Of a stretch of DNA of 64,000 bases, positions 28,325-38,732 are shown one piece after another. The notes under the pieces were generated by a model that was given only the letters and a program-made list of their open reading frames with translations, made no database searches and was not told where the DNA came from. Position 1 is the first letter of the stretch. Each line of letters begins with the position of its first letter. The translations under genes and the position numbers were made by a program. The DNA comes from an uncultured Pluralibacter sp. (GTDB taxonomy: Bacteria; Pseudomonadota; Gammaproteobacteria; Enterobacterales; Enterobacteriaceae), in NCBI RefSeq assembly GCF_913775985.1, contig NZ_CAJYMB010000014.1:107437-171436 (forward strand), given 5' to 3'.

Positions 28325-30322
28325 TCAGCGGTTTTCGCTATTTTCGTAAACCGGGAAGTAGTCCTGCTCAAAAAGCGCCGGCGGCAGCGCCCGCCCGTAG
28401 AAGAAGCCCTGCAGGACATCAATACCCGCGTCGCGCAGCCAGTCGTGCTGCTCCTGGGTTTCAACCCCCTCAGCAACGATATTCAGCCCGATGGCGCGCG
28501 CCAGCGACACAATCGCCGCAATAACGGTGGAATCCTCCGGCAGCGCGTCCACGAACAGCTTGTCGATTTTGAGCACGTCCACCGGCAGCGATTTAATCTG
28601 CTGGAGCTGGCTCAGCCCGGCGTAGCCCATGCCAAAATCATCGAGCGCAATTTTCACTCCGGCTTTACGCAACGGGCGCAGCGTAACCATCATTGCCTCG
28701 CGATCGTCGAGCCGGCGGCTCTCCGTAACCTCCAGCGTCAGGGTGCCCGGCGCTATCCGGTAGCGGTTGAGCAGCTCGAGGGTGGCCGAAAGCATGTCGT
28801 AGTGCATCAGCTGCAGCGCGGAGAGGTTCACCGACAGCGGCAGCATAATGCCCCGGCTCTGCCAGCCGGCAAGCAGGCGGCAGGCCTCTTCCAGCACCCA
28901 GTGGCCGACGGGCACCATCAGCCCGGAGACTTCGATACGCTCAATAAGATCCGCCGGCAGCGTCCAGCTGCCGTCCGGCTGGCGCACGCGCAGCAGCGCT
29001 TCGGCACCGGCGAGCCTGCCGGTTTCGGCGCTCATCTGCGGCTGCAGCCACAGGGCGAACCGGCGATCCTCAAGGGCGGCCAGAATATCGCTCTCTTCGG
29101 CCAGGCGCTGGCGGGCATTGTGGGCAAGCTCATCATCAAAGAAAGCGATGTGATTTTTACCTCTGCCGCGCGCGGCATGCGCCGCCGAGCAGGCGCGGTG
29201 ATAGAGCTGGCCGGCGCTCAGGCCGCCGTGAAACATCGCAATGCCGATGCTGGCGGCGGGACGCAGCTGAAGCTCGCCCGGCAGGCGGCACTCGTTAATT
29301 AAAGTGAGTACTTGCTGACTTAACGCCATCGCATGCCCCGGCTCCTTGACGCCGTCGGCCAGAATGGCGAATTCACCGAGGCCGGTCTGGCACAGCAGCA
29401 TGCGCGGCGAGAGCGCCGAGGCGATTTTACCCGTCAGCGTCAGCAGCAGGGTCGCGTGCTGGCTGTCCGACAGCGCGCCCGCCGTCTCCAGCAGCGTTTC
29501 GCAGCTTACCAGCAGCAGCGCGGTGGTTTTCTGCTCGCGCACGGTCTGCGCAAGGCGCAGCAGCAGGAATGCTTCATCCGGCAGCGCCGAAATGGCGTGA
29601 CGCCGTTCGGGATTTGTCAGCGCCTCCTGCAAAATCAGCTGGTTGCGATTATAGCTGCGCACCAGCATCCCCAGTTCGTCATCGTGGTGCAGCCGGGGCA
29701 GCGCCAGCTGATGGCCGACCCGCGCCTCCGGGGAAACGTCGTTGATCTCCCGGGCAATGGCGCGCAGCGGGCGGACAATCAGCCGACTGATGCACCAGGT
29801 GATCGCCACTGTTAATATCAGCACTAAAAGAAAGTAAGTGGTCACTAGCGTTGAGAGCGCGCTCATGACGAACTTATAGGTGCGGTAAGAGTCCGATTGC
29901 AGCACCAGATAGGCCAGCGGCTGGGGGTTGGCCGGGCGCTGCAGAGAATAGATCGGCAGCGAGATTTGCACCGGCAGTTCGAACAGGCGGGTCATGGTCA
30001 CCGGCACCGGACGCTCCTGCACGAAGCGCATTCTCAGCGCCTGAAACTGATTCGGCAGCACCACGTCGGCGCGGCTGGCAATCCCTGCCGGCTTGATGCG
30101 TGCCAGAATGGCTTCCGCCTCCGGAATATCGCCCTTCAGAATCGCCGACGAGAGCGGTTCGCGAACCGATCGCGCCACCGTCTCAAGCTGGGTCGCCACC
30201 AGATAGCGGTGCTGCTTGACGAAGTGGAACAGTAAAATAGAGCAAAACACAAAGACAAACACCGCGGTGACGCCTGCCACCGCGGCCATTTGCTTGATTG
30301 TAAGTGAGCGGCTAACGCGCAA
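28325..30322 (-). CDS. pdeK: Membrane c-di-GMP phosphodiesterase (degenerate GGDEF, intact EAL)
   Basis: About 665 residues: two membrane helices (about 8-32 and 150-178) flanking a periplasmic loop, a HAMP-like stretch, a degenerate GGDEF domain (GLGEF in place of GGDEF) and an EAL domain with [26 protein letters not shown] and AEGVET, the residues needed for metal binding and hydrolysis. It should lower c-di-GMP, the activator of both BcsA proteins. TTG at 30322 is chosen because AGGGAG lies 9 nt upstream and the sequence then matches E. coli YhjK ([10 protein letters not shown]); a GTG at 30367 would add 15 residues. Directly downstream of the type II bcsC, as in E. coli. Also similar to HmsP of Yersinia. 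Confidence 0.93.
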   Translation of the reverse strand: MRVSRSLTIKQMAAVAGVTAVFVFVFCSILLFHFVKQHRYLVATQLETVARSVREPLSSAILKGDIPEAEAILARIKPAGIASRADVVLPNQFQALRMRFVQERPVPVTMTRLFELPVQISLPIYSLQRPANPQPLAYLVLQSDSYRTYKFVMSALSTLVTTYFLLVLILTVAITWCISRLIVRPLRAIAREINDVSPEARVGHQLALPRLHHDDELGMLVRSYNRNQLILQEALTNPERRHAISALPDEAFLLLRLAQTVREQKTTALLLVSCETLLETAGALSDSQHATLLLTLTGKIASALSPRMLLCQTGLGEFAILADGVKEPGHAMALSQQVLTLINECRLPGELQLRPAASIGIAMFHGGLSAGQLYHRACSAAHAARGRGKNHIAFFDDELAHNARQRLAEESDILAALEDRRFALWLQPQMSAETGRLAGAEALLRVRQPDGSWTLPADLIERIEVSGLMVPVGHWVLEEACRLLAGWQSRGIMLPLSVNLSALQLMHYDMLSATLELLNRYRIAPGTLTLEVTESRRLDDREAMMVTLRPLRKAGVKIALDDFGMGYAGLSQLQQIKSLPVDVLKIDKLFVDALPEDSTVIAAIVSLARAIGLNIVAEGVETQEQHDWLRDAGIDVLQGFFYGRALPPALFEQDYFPVYENSENR

Positions 30323-30433
30323 AAGGACTCTCCCTGGAGTAATACCACGCGCCCGCGAGCGCAGCACAGTCAGGCCGGATTAACACAAATTAACCCGGTA
30401 TTCAGTGATTTTTGGCACATTATACGTTAATCA

Positions 30434-30457
30434 CGCGCTGAGGGAGACATCAGCGCG
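30434..30457 (-). terminator. Weak hairpin downstream of bcsC (type II)
   Basis: CGCGCTGA (30434-30441) pairs with TCAGCGCG (30450-30457), 8-nt loop, 20 nt after the bcsC stop on the minus strand. The T-run is poor, so some read-through into pdeK is possible. Confidence 0.4.
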
Positions 30458-30476
30458 CGCAATTAAGCCTATTCTG

Positions 30477-33400
30477 TTACCAGTCAGCGTAAGGAACGAG
30501 CGGCTTCGGCGGCATATCCATATCCCCCTGCCAGCCCGCAGCCGAGTAGCGGACGTACAGCAGCGCGTGGCTCGGGGTATAGTCTTTGGCCTGCTGAATA
30601 TCCACCGCCGCGCCCACAAACCAGTGGCCGGTAATGCGGCGCTCCACCAGCGCGTGCGCGGTGTAGCCCACGCCGGACGAACTGCTGCCGCTCTCGATAA
30701 TCTCCCGGCCCGCGCTGCGAAAAGTGTCCGGCAGCAGGCCGGCCTGGGGATAGCGCCGCTCGTCGCGGGTTTTCGAGTGCGACCAGGACGCCGAGCCGCC
30801 CAGCTCCCAGGACCAGTTCTCCGTGCGCTGGCGCCAGTTTACCGGCACCGCGAACGACAGATACTGCTGGGGACTGTAGTAGCCGCCCTGTCCCAGCGTG
30901 TAGTGGCTGAGATCCCGGTCGTAGTGCCAGAGCATGTTATTCAGGCCGACGGTGACCCGCCGGTTGCTGTCGTTAATCAGCTTATAATAGTAGCCAGCCA
31001 TCCAGCGGGCGCGCCAGTTGTCGGCGACGTTTTTGCCGGTCAGCGTGTCCCCGCCGAGGGAGGCCCAGACCCCGCTACGCCCGCCCCGATCGTAGCTCAT
31101 GCTTACGCTGCCGCCGTCGGCGCGCACGCCGCCCCAGGTGGTGCCGGTGCGGGTGTCTTTCTGGCCGCCAAAGGCCAGCAGCGAGCTGGAGACCGGCCGG
31201 CGGTGCCCTTCAACGGTATAGCCAATCGGCCCGGCGCTGCTGCTGTAGCTCAGGCCGCCGACCACGTCAGTTACCTCAAATCCCAGCGGCGTGGTACCCA
31301 CGTCCATCGCCCAGGTCGCGTTCTGCCAGCCCACCGCCACGCTGGTACCGGTATCGCGCTGGCGCAGCCGGCCGCCGCGGCAGTCGAGATCTTTACAGGT
31401 GCCCCACTTCGGCGAATAGCGGCCGTCCTCTTCGGTGGCGAAGCGACCGGCGTTCATGCTGACCACGTCGCTGCGAAAGAACATGCGCCCGTCCGCCAGC
31501 GGCGCGTCCACCTGCAGCATCGTGGTGTGCGCTTTAAGGTCGGAATAGCCGCCGGTGCCGCTGGAGCCCCAGTAGTTGTGCTCCAGGGTGACGTTCAGAT
31601 CCTGCTGGCGGTAGAGATCGGCAGCGTCGCTGCGGATGCCGCGCCGCAGCCAGTCGTCTTTAGCCTCATTGCGCGTCAAGCGGGTAAAGGCGTCGTTATC
31701 CTGCGGCCGTACCGGCGCGATGCCGGCGGCGACCATGGCGTCTTTGTAATCCTCAAACGACTGCGCCGGATTGCCCTGCTGCGCCCGCCAGCGGGCGCCG
31801 TCGCGCAGCACCATCGCGCTTTCCATCGACGGCGGCGCGGCTTTCGCCTGCGGCAGGATGCGGCTGTAGATCTGTTCTGCGCCGGCGTCGTCGCCAATCT
31901 GCGATTTCACCCGCGCCATGCGCCGCTGCATATTCAGCGACGCGTCTGCGGTGTTCATGCGGGCAAGGGAAGCGGCAGCGTCAGCGGCCTCGCCTTCACC
32001 CGCGTACAGCTCGGCCAGGCCAAGATGCGCGTCGCCGTTGTCCGGCTCTTTATCCAGCGCCTGTCGATAGCTGCGGATCGCCGCCGCGTCGTCTCCCTGC
32101 TGCTGCGCCCAGTCGGCAAGAGTTATATCGCTTCGCGCCGATGGCCAGCGGCGCAGCAGCGCGATTGCCTGCGCTTCGCTGCCGCCGTCGCGCAGCTGGT
32201 TAGCCTTGCGCAAAAGGCTGCTCTCCTGCAGGCGCTGGTTTAGCGCCCGGATATCGTCATCCCAGCGGCTTTCCGGCAGCGTGCGGAGATGAGCAAGGGC
32301 CGCCGCGTCCTCGTCGTCGGCGGCGAGATACAGCCCTACCGCGTACACCTGCTGAGGCGAGTCGGGCTGGCGGCGCGCCAGATTGCGCATCAGGGTATCC
32401 GCTTCGGCGCGCTCGCCGCCCTGCTGCAAATCTTTTGCCAGCCGGTAAACGATCCAGACGCTGTCGGGATCGAGCGCCAGCCGGCGGCGCTGTACTTCTG
32501 CGGCCTGGGCCCAGCGCCCTTCACTTTCAAAAGACGCCGCCCGGGCGGCGAGCCGGTCGCTGGCCAGGCTGCGTTCGATATCGTCGATACTGCGGCGCTG
32601 GCGCGGCGTCAGGCCGCTGATAAAGGCCTCGGCTCTCTCCGGCGACTGCTGGCGATAGAGATTTGCCAGCCGGCGCACGGCGCTGCTGTTGCCGCCGTCA
32701 AGGCGCAGGGTCTGCAGAAAATCACGCTCCGCGCCGGCGCTGTCCCCGCGCGCGAGAGCAACGTCACCCAGCCCGAGCACCGCATAGCTGTTGCCGGGAT
32801 CGACCCGCCGGGCCTGCTGATAAAAGCGCTGCGCGGCGTCGGGATTACCGGCTTTCAGCGCCGCATCTCCTTTGCGGATCAGCGGCCAGTAAATCTGCCA
32901 GGTCTGGGGAGCGTTCGCCGCCGCCTGGGCAATGCGCGCCTGCTGCTCCCGGCGGTCGGCGGCCGCGCGAAACTGCGGATCGGCGAGCTGCCTTTGCCAG
33001 TCCACCAGCTGCTGGCGGGCATCGTCCGCCTGCTCACCGCTGCTGAATATCTGTAAAAAGCGCTGCAGGGCGCTAACGCTATCGCTGCTCGCGCCCCGGT
33101 TTTTAATGCGGTCGTACCAGATGTCCGCCGCGGTATTGCGCCCGCCGCTTGAGCGCGACATCTGCTCCAGCACGGCGTAAGCCCGGGCATCGCGGCCGTC
33201 GCGGAACAGCATTTTTGCCAGCGTCGCCTGCAGCTGCACGTTGACGGGTGCCTGCGCATTCAGCGCCTGCAGCTTGCCGACCGCCTCTTCGTGGCGCGCC
33301 GGGATCTGCGCCACCGCCGTCCAGTACTCAATAGCCAGATCCCCCTGCGGGGCGGCGCCATTCAGCAGCTGGTCGTACAGCGCAATCCCTTCGGGAAGGT

Positions 33401-33824
33401 GTCCACCGGCAATTTGCAGCCGCGCCTGCTGCAGCGCCTGCCGACCTTCGGGGCTGGCAATCTGCAACTCAACCTGTGCGGCGCGATAGGCTTCGGGGCC
33501 CGCTGACGCGTGCCGCAGGCGCTCCAGCTGCTTCTGCGCGCCCGCGGTATCGCCCCGCCGCTGCAGGTAGCGCATTCGGGCGGCGATAACCTGCGGATCG
33601 TCCGGGGCAATAAGCTCCAGCCGGTAGAGTGACTGGCGCACCAGATCTTCGCGCTTGCTGGCCTCGCCGAGGCGTACCTGATCCAGCAGCTGCTGCTGGG
33701 CCGACGGCGCGGTGTAGCCCGCGGGCGCGGCGGCAAGGCCCAGCGCCAGCGTCAGCGCCTGCAGGGAAAACGCGCAGGCCCCCGGAAAAGCGCCGCAGCG
33801 GTGCTGTTTGTTAACATCCTTCAT
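30477..33824 (-). CDS. bcsC: Cellulose export protein BcsC (type II operon)
   Basis: 1115-residue outer-membrane exporter. A signal peptide (cleavage near GYTA-PS) is followed by about 19 TPR-like helical repeats in the periplasm (about 40-740) and a C-terminal 16-strand-type beta-barrel (about 780-1115), with the family phrases GQGGYYSPQQYLSF and GVGYTAHALVERRITGHWFVG. It carries the glucan through the periplasm and outer membrane. Separated from bcsB by 5 nt, so translation is coupled. In E. coli, bcsZ lies between bcsB and bcsC; it is missing here. Slightly shorter than the 1157 residues of E. coli BcsC. Confidence 0.96.
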   Translation of the reverse strand: MKDVNKQHRCGAFPGACAFSLQALTLALGLAAAPAGYTAPSAQQQLLDQVRLGEASKREDLVRQSLYRLELIAPDDPQVIAARMRYLQRRGDTAGAQKQLERLRHASAGPEAYRAAQVELQIASPEGRQALQQARLQIAGGHLPEGIALYDQLLNGAAPQGDLAIEYWTAVAQIPARHEEAVGKLQALNAQAPVNVQLQATLAKMLFRDGRDARAYAVLEQMSRSSGGRNTAADIWYDRIKNRGASSDSVSALQRFLQIFSSGEQADDARQQLVDWQRQLADPQFRAAADRREQQARIAQAAANAPQTWQIYWPLIRKGDAALKAGNPDAAQRFYQQARRVDPGNSYAVLGLGDVALARGDSAGAERDFLQTLRLDGGNSSAVRRLANLYRQQSPERAEAFISGLTPRQRRSIDDIERSLASDRLAARAASFESEGRWAQAAEVQRRRLALDPDSVWIVYRLAKDLQQGGERAEADTLMRNLARRQPDSPQQVYAVGLYLAADDEDAAALAHLRTLPESRWDDDIRALNQRLQESSLLRKANQLRDGGSEAQAIALLRRWPSARSDITLADWAQQQGDDAAAIRSYRQALDKEPDNGDAHLGLAELYAGEGEAADAAASLARMNTADASLNMQRRMARVKSQIGDDAGAEQIYSRILPQAKAAPPSMESAMVLRDGARWRAQQGNPAQSFEDYKDAMVAAGIAPVRPQDNDAFTRLTRNEAKDDWLRRGIRSDAADLYRQQDLNVTLEHNYWGSSGTGGYSDLKAHTTMLQVDAPLADGRMFFRSDVVSMNAGRFATEEDGRYSPKWGTCKDLDCRGGRLRQRDTGTSVAVGWQNATWAMDVGTTPLGFEVTDVVGGLSYSSSAGPIGYTVEGHRRPVSSSLLAFGGQKDTRTGTTWGGVRADGGSVSMSYDRGGRSGVWASLGGDTLTGKNVADNWRARWMAGYYYKLINDSNRRVTVGLNNMLWHYDRDLSHYTLGQGGYYSPQQYLSFAVPVNWRQRTENWSWELGGSASWSHSKTRDERRYPQAGLLPDTFRSAGREIIESGSSSSGVGYTAHALVERRITGHWFVGAAVDIQQAKDYTPSHALLYVRYSAAGWQGDMDMPPKPLVPYADW

Positions 33825-33829
33825 GGTCT

Positions 33830-36115
33830 TTACTCATCGTCCGGGCGCAGGCGGCGGCTGCCGAGCACCCGCAGCAGGCGCCACAGCACCCAGGCCAGCA
33901 GCACCACGCTCAGGGCGGCGAGGATCGCCAGCAGCACCGGATGGGTCGAGAGCGCAAACCAGACCCGCTCGTACCACGGCAGATGGCCTACATAATAAAC
34001 GTCCCCCACCCGCAGGCTGTTGACGCCAGACTCGCGGATAACCGCCACCGAGCCGAACATCGCCGCCCGCTTGCCGCTGTCGTTAAGTGCGCCGTTCAGC
34101 AGCTCGAAGCCGCGCGGGCTGTCGGCCATAAAGGCGATGACGCTGCGCTGGCTGTTGTAGGGCGACTGGAATCCGACTACCGCCGCCATCGGGCCGGAGG
34201 AGCTGACGGTCGTCTGGGTCATCGCCTGGCGCTGCCCGTCCTCGGGCACGCTGTTGGCCAGCGCGTGATGGCGGGTCGGCGTTTTGACCCAGCTCTTCGC
34301 GGCATCCACCAGCAGATCGATATGCTTGTCGTCTTTCAGCGCCGGCGGGATCGTGCCGATCAGCAGAATATCGGCATCCCGCTGCTGCATCTGCGTGCCG
34401 TCGCTGGTGATTGTCAGGCGCGAGCCGGCAAGGCCGGTCTGGCCACCGACAGTCGCCGCCACGTTCAGCAAGGTGCTTACCTGATTAGCAGTCGGCGCCG
34501 GCGGCATCACGATCAGCGTTTCGGACAGGTCCGCCATCCGGCTAAAGGGGAAACCAGCGTTGGCGAAGGCGCGCAGATCCGGCATCGCCATAAAGTGATA
34601 GTAGTGGGAGAAATCGATGGTGGAGTCGTCGCTTATCACCACGTAATTCTTCACCGGCTGGAAGGTAACGCAGTTCTCAATCGAGCCGCCGGGCATCGGG
34701 TTCATGTACTGAAAATCAAAGCGGATCTGGTTGGCGGCACCCAGGCGCAGCGCCGGAATAGTGACCTGATTTTTGCCGTCGAGCAGCCCCTGCACGATAG
34801 GCAGATGCAGCAGCAGGCTTTTGGTGTCCTGGGTCGAGCTCAGGCTCCAGGATTCCAGAAACTGATCGTTAAGATGGATGTCCATCCGCGAACTGTCTTT
34901 GATAGCCGGCATGGTGTAGCGGTATTTCAGATCCATATCAATGCCGCTGCTGCGCAGCAGGTAAAGATCCGGCGGCAGGTTGAGATTGAGATTGATCGAC
35001 GCCGGTTCCAGCCCGGAGGACTGGAGCTGCTGGTCATAGGTCTTCAGCTCGCCAAAGGTCACCGCCCGGCGGGTGCTTACCCAGTTTGGTGCATCGTAAG
35101 GCACTCGCGGCTGGAGCGGCTTCACCGCATCCACCGTCACGCTGCTGCCGCGAAACAGAATATTGCCGGCGGCAATGCCCTGCGCCGCCAGCAGCAGATC
35201 CTTATCATCGCGGCCGAGGATAACCAGCAGCTTAACGTAAGGATCGCTGGGGCTGTCGATCATCTCGATAGTCGGGCCGTTCACCGGCGCGCGGTCGCGC
35301 AGGAAGTCGGGCCGCCGATCGTTGGTGGCAAACACGATAGCGTTGCTGGCGGGCACCGCGTTGAGCAGTACCGGGAAGGTCTGCCCGCGCCACGCCGCCT
35401 GCGAGCCAAACCACGAGGCGACGATCGCCGCGGCTTTTTGCTGCGCCGGATCCGGCACCGCAGCAAACACGAACGGCAGATTCAGCGGGCGGCTGTCCCG
35501 GGCGTCGAAAAACGGCACCGGGAAGTGCGACAGATCGTTTTTAACGTTCAGCTTCTGCACGCTCATGTCGAGCGAGGTGGAGCGCGCCACGTCCAGCCAC
35601 AAGGTGGTGCTGGCCTGATTTTCGCAGACGTCGCGATAGTGGCCGACAAACTCAAGGCGCACGTTATTCAGATCGGTGATGTACAGCGGGTCAATGGGCA
35701 CCTGGGCCATCACTTTTTTGCCGAGCTGCTCTTTGGTTACCGGCAGCACGCCCATCAACTCGTCGTTGAGGTAGACCTTCAGCTGGGACTCTACCGGCAG
35801 CAGCGAGGGCGACGGTGTGTATACCAGGTTCAGCACCGCGCTCGACACCACCTCATCGCTGCGGGTACCGAACTGCACGTTGCCGTCGGGATTGGCCCCG
35901 CGCAGCGCCATACTGCCGGGCGCCGGCGCAATCTGCGCGAAGCTGAGCTTCACGTCCCGGAACGGCGCGTTGGCTAGCGTCACCGGCGGGCTGGCGACGG
36001 CGGCAGTCGCCGTCGGGGCGCTCTCGGGCGGCACCGTTTCAGACCAGGTCGACAGCGGGAGCAATCCGCCTATCGTCGCTGCCACAGCATACTTCCAGAA
36101 GTATCTATTATTCAT
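33830..36115 (-). CDS. bcsB: Cellulose synthase periplasmic subunit BcsB (type II operon)
   Basis: 761 residues: signal peptide, then the two repeats of carbohydrate-binding and flavodoxin-like domains of BcsB (about 90-700) and a C-terminal membrane anchor (LLAILAALSVVLLAWVLWRLL, about 725-747) that packs on BcsA. BcsB guides the nascent glucan into the periplasm and is needed for synthase activity. The MALRGANPDGNVQFG opening and the SLLLHLPIVQGLLDGKNQV segment are close to E. coli BcsB (779 aa). Sixteen nt after bcsA and 5 nt before bcsC. Confidence 0.96.
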   Translation of the reverse strand: MNNRYFWKYAVAATIGGLLPLSTWSETVPPESAPTATAAVASPPVTLANAPFRDVKLSFAQIAPAPGSMALRGANPDGNVQFGTRSDEVVSSAVLNLVYTPSPSLLPVESQLKVYLNDELMGVLPVTKEQLGKKVMAQVPIDPLYITDLNNVRLEFVGHYRDVCENQASTTLWLDVARSTSLDMSVQKLNVKNDLSHFPVPFFDARDSRPLNLPFVFAAVPDPAQQKAAAIVASWFGSQAAWRGQTFPVLLNAVPASNAIVFATNDRRPDFLRDRAPVNGPTIEMIDSPSDPYVKLLVILGRDDKDLLLAAQGIAAGNILFRGSSVTVDAVKPLQPRVPYDAPNWVSTRRAVTFGELKTYDQQLQSSGLEPASINLNLNLPPDLYLLRSSGIDMDLKYRYTMPAIKDSSRMDIHLNDQFLESWSLSSTQDTKSLLLHLPIVQGLLDGKNQVTIPALRLGAANQIRFDFQYMNPMPGGSIENCVTFQPVKNYVVISDDSTIDFSHYYHFMAMPDLRAFANAGFPFSRMADLSETLIVMPPAPTANQVSTLLNVAATVGGQTGLAGSRLTITSDGTQMQQRDADILLIGTIPPALKDDKHIDLLVDAAKSWVKTPTRHHALANSVPEDGQRQAMTQTTVSSSGPMAAVVGFQSPYNSQRSVIAFMADSPRGFELLNGALNDSGKRAAMFGSVAVIRESGVNSLRVGDVYYVGHLPWYERVWFALSTHPVLLAILAALSVVLLAWVLWRLLRVLGSRRLRPDDE

Positions 36116-36131
36116 CGTCTTATCGTCATTA

Positions 36132-38732
36132 TTAAGCTAACGTCTGCCCCGAGGAGCGTATCGCTTCCGGCTGCACCGGAGGGCGCGGAACAAACGAGGC
36201 AATCCACGCGGTGGCGGTGAGAAGGAAGCGGAAAAGGTATTTCACCGCCGGCGGGGTAAATTCCGCCAGGTGCCGGTAGCCGTGAAAGCCCAGCCTGAGC
36301 ACGTCAATCAGGCTCTCGACCGGTTTGTCTTCCGGGAAACTGTTCTGCCAGCGCGCCCAGGTATCGGCGCGGGCAAAGGTGCACTGCACAAAATCGATAT
36401 GCTGGCGGGTGGTCATCGGCAGCAGGCTCAGGCCCAGCTCGCGGCCCATCACCCGCATCACTCTGGCCGGGAACATAAACTCCTGCTGGCCGCGCTTGAG
36501 CAGCAGCTGCACCTGCTGCCCTTCCACCACCTGGCTGTTGCCGGCGGTGTGCAGCCCGACGCCGCCGTCGGAAAAATCATGCAGGGTGCAGGAGAAGAGG
36601 TGCCCGTCAGGACGCGCTATCGCCGCCGGGAGCTTGATCTCAACCCGGTGCGCGCGGCGGATCTGTTTGCTCTCGACGGAAACCGCCACCGCGCCGCCGA
36701 GCACGATCAGGTTGTAGAGCACCCACACCAGGCTCACCCAGACGGTGGGCACCTCCGTCGCCGGGCCGGAGAAGCAGCGCCAGATGCCGAAGGCAACGCC
36801 CAGCAGGTTGAGCAGAACCAGGCCCAGATAGGGACGGGAAATCACCCAGTCCACGTACTCCTCTTTCACCAGCCCGCCCTTGGCGGTCACGTTAAATTTG
36901 CCGATTTTGGGGTTAATCAGCGCCATCACCGTGGGCGGAGCGATATACCAGGCCAGCACCGTTTCGTAGATTTCGCTCCAGAAGGAGTAGCGATAGCGCC
37001 CCTGAATGCGCGACGAGGTGATGCTGCCGTGGATCATGTGCGGCAGCACGAACAGGGCGATCATCAGCGCCGGGGCGTAAATGATGTAGGCATGCAGCAG
37101 CAGGAAGGCCAGCGGCGCGGTGAGGAAGATCAGCCGCGGAATGCCGGACAGGAAGTGCAGCATCGCGTTGGCGTAGCAGATGCGCTGGGCGAGCGTCAGT
37201 CCCTTGCCCAGCAGCGGATTGTCCATGCGGAATATCTGCACCATGCCCCGCGCCCAGCGGATGCGCTGCCCGATATGCGCAGAGAGGCTCTCGGTGGCAA
37301 GCCCGGCGGCCTGGGGAATGCGGATATAGGCCGACGAGTAGCCTTTGCGGTGCAGGCGCAGCGAGGTGTGGGCGTCTTCGGTGACGGTCTCCACGGCGAT
37401 GCCGCCAATCTCGTCAAGCGCGCTGCGGCGGATAATGGCGCAGGAACCGCAGAAGAAGGTCGCGTTCCACATGTCGTTGCCATCCTGCACCAGACCGTAA
37501 AACAGCGTGCCTTCGTTGGGGGTTTTACGAAACCGTCCGAGGTTGCGCTCAAACGGGTCCGGCGAGAAGAAGTGGTGCGGGGTTTGCAGCACCGCCAGCT
37601 TTTTGTCTTTTAAAAACCAGCCCATGGTGGTCTGCAAGAACGAGCGGGTAGGCACGTGGTCGCAGTCGAAAATGGCCACGTATTCGCCGGTTGCGTAGCG
37701 CAGGGCGTGGTTTATGTTCCCCGCTTTGGCATGTTCGTGGGTTTCGCGGGCGATGTAGCGCACACCAACGTCACCGGCAAACTCGCGGAAAAGATCGCGC
37801 CCGCCGTCGTCAAGGATCCAGATGTTGAGCTTGTCTTTCGGCCAGTCGAGCCCGAGGGAGGCGTAAACGGTATTTTTTACAACGTTAAGCTCTTCGTTGT
37901 AGGTCGGAATAAAGATATCCAGCGTGGGCCAGCTGGCGGTATCCTCCGGCAGCGGCGCGGGCTTGCGGTTGAGCGGCCAGATAACCTGGAAGTAGCCGAA
38001 CACCAGCACCAGCCAGGCATAGGTTTCGGCGAACAGTAGAGTCAGGCCGCAGGTGAGGCTCACTGGATCGTCCCAGTTCAGGGTGGCGGTGTAGCGCCAC
38101 CAGATATAGCGGCAGGAGACGGTGAGCGACAGCACCACCAGCATCAGCACCGCAAAGCGCCCGGGAATGCGCCTGACCAGCAGCGCCACGCCCCACAGCA
38201 GCAGCAGGAAAATAAACTGCGACAGGGGATTGAACGGCTGGGTGACGCACATCAGCGCCAGCACCAGCGCGCCGGCTACCGTCAGGCCGAGGCAAATCCT
38301 GCGCAGGCGTGGGCTCGCGGCGGCAAAGGCGTTTTTATCCGCGAGCGGGATTACGCTGCCGCTCAGCCGTTCACCAGCGTTATCCAGCCCGCGGAGGCAG
38401 CGGGCGGCAAGAGCGGCGGCTTTTTTCAGGCGCGGCGGGCTTATCCGGTTTATGGCTGCGGGCTGGCGGGTAACAACCAGCCACAGGGCCTGCAGCAGAT
38501 AGCGCAGCGGATCGAGCGGCCGCGGGCGGCGGGGATTGATGTGCGGGAACAGCGCCCGCTGGCGGGCGCGAACCCGACGCCAGCTCGCCTGCTCCAGCGA
38601 AAAAATAATCCACGCCGCGGCCACCCAGATGCTGCCGAGCAGCATTGCTATCAGCGAAATATAGCCGCTGCGCCAGGCGTCATAAGGCGCGCGCAGGCTG
38701 CGCACCATGTCGGGCGAAATAAACCGGCTCAC
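36132..38732 (-). CDS. bcsA: Cellulose synthase catalytic subunit BcsA (type II, c-di-GMP activated)
   Basis: 866 residues, GT2 enzyme making beta-1,4-glucan from UDP-glucose at the inner membrane. The catalytic motifs are visible: DDG (308-310), DCD (356-358), FFCGS, TED (451-453) and QRIRW (489-493). The C-terminal PilZ domain has the c-di-GMP signature RRAHR plus DFSDGG, near residues 695-725. Eight or so membrane helices surround the GT domain. The N-terminal ~150 residues, with an extra amphipathic part before the first paired helices, are the E. coli-type extension that binds BcsR/Q/F. The ATG overlaps the bcsQ stop by 4 nt. Confidence 0.97.
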   Translation of the reverse strand: MSRFISPDMVRSLRAPYDAWRSGYISLIAMLLGSIWVAAAWIIFSLEQASWRRVRARQRALFPHINPRRPRPLDPLRYLLQALWLVVTRQPAAINRISPPRLKKAAALAARCLRGLDNAGERLSGSVIPLADKNAFAAASPRLRRICLGLTVAGALVLALMCVTQPFNPLSQFIFLLLLWGVALLVRRIPGRFAVLMLVVLSLTVSCRYIWWRYTATLNWDDPVSLTCGLTLLFAETYAWLVLVFGYFQVIWPLNRKPAPLPEDTASWPTLDIFIPTYNEELNVVKNTVYASLGLDWPKDKLNIWILDDGGRDLFREFAGDVGVRYIARETHEHAKAGNINHALRYATGEYVAIFDCDHVPTRSFLQTTMGWFLKDKKLAVLQTPHHFFSPDPFERNLGRFRKTPNEGTLFYGLVQDGNDMWNATFFCGSCAIIRRSALDEIGGIAVETVTEDAHTSLRLHRKGYSSAYIRIPQAAGLATESLSAHIGQRIRWARGMVQIFRMDNPLLGKGLTLAQRICYANAMLHFLSGIPRLIFLTAPLAFLLLHAYIIYAPALMIALFVLPHMIHGSITSSRIQGRYRYSFWSEIYETVLAWYIAPPTVMALINPKIGKFNVTAKGGLVKEEYVDWVISRPYLGLVLLNLLGVAFGIWRCFSGPATEVPTVWVSLVWVLYNLIVLGGAVAVSVESKQIRRAHRVEIKLPAAIARPDGHLFSCTLHDFSDGGVGLHTAGNSQVVEGQQVQLLLKRGQQEFMFPARVMRVMGRELGLSLLPMTTRQHIDFVQCTFARADTWARWQNSFPEDKPVESLIDVLRLGFHGYRHLAEFTPPAVKYLFRFLLTATAWIASFVPRPPVQPEAIRSSGQTLA

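Noticed and set aside
30405..32243. 612-codon plus-strand frame opposite bcsC
   Set aside because: Antisense shadow of the GC-rich bcsC gene; Arg/Ala/His-rich, no family motif.
33941..35977. 678-codon plus-strand frame opposite bcsB
   Set aside because: Antisense shadow with typical high Arg/Gln/His content; bcsB on the other strand is unmistakable.
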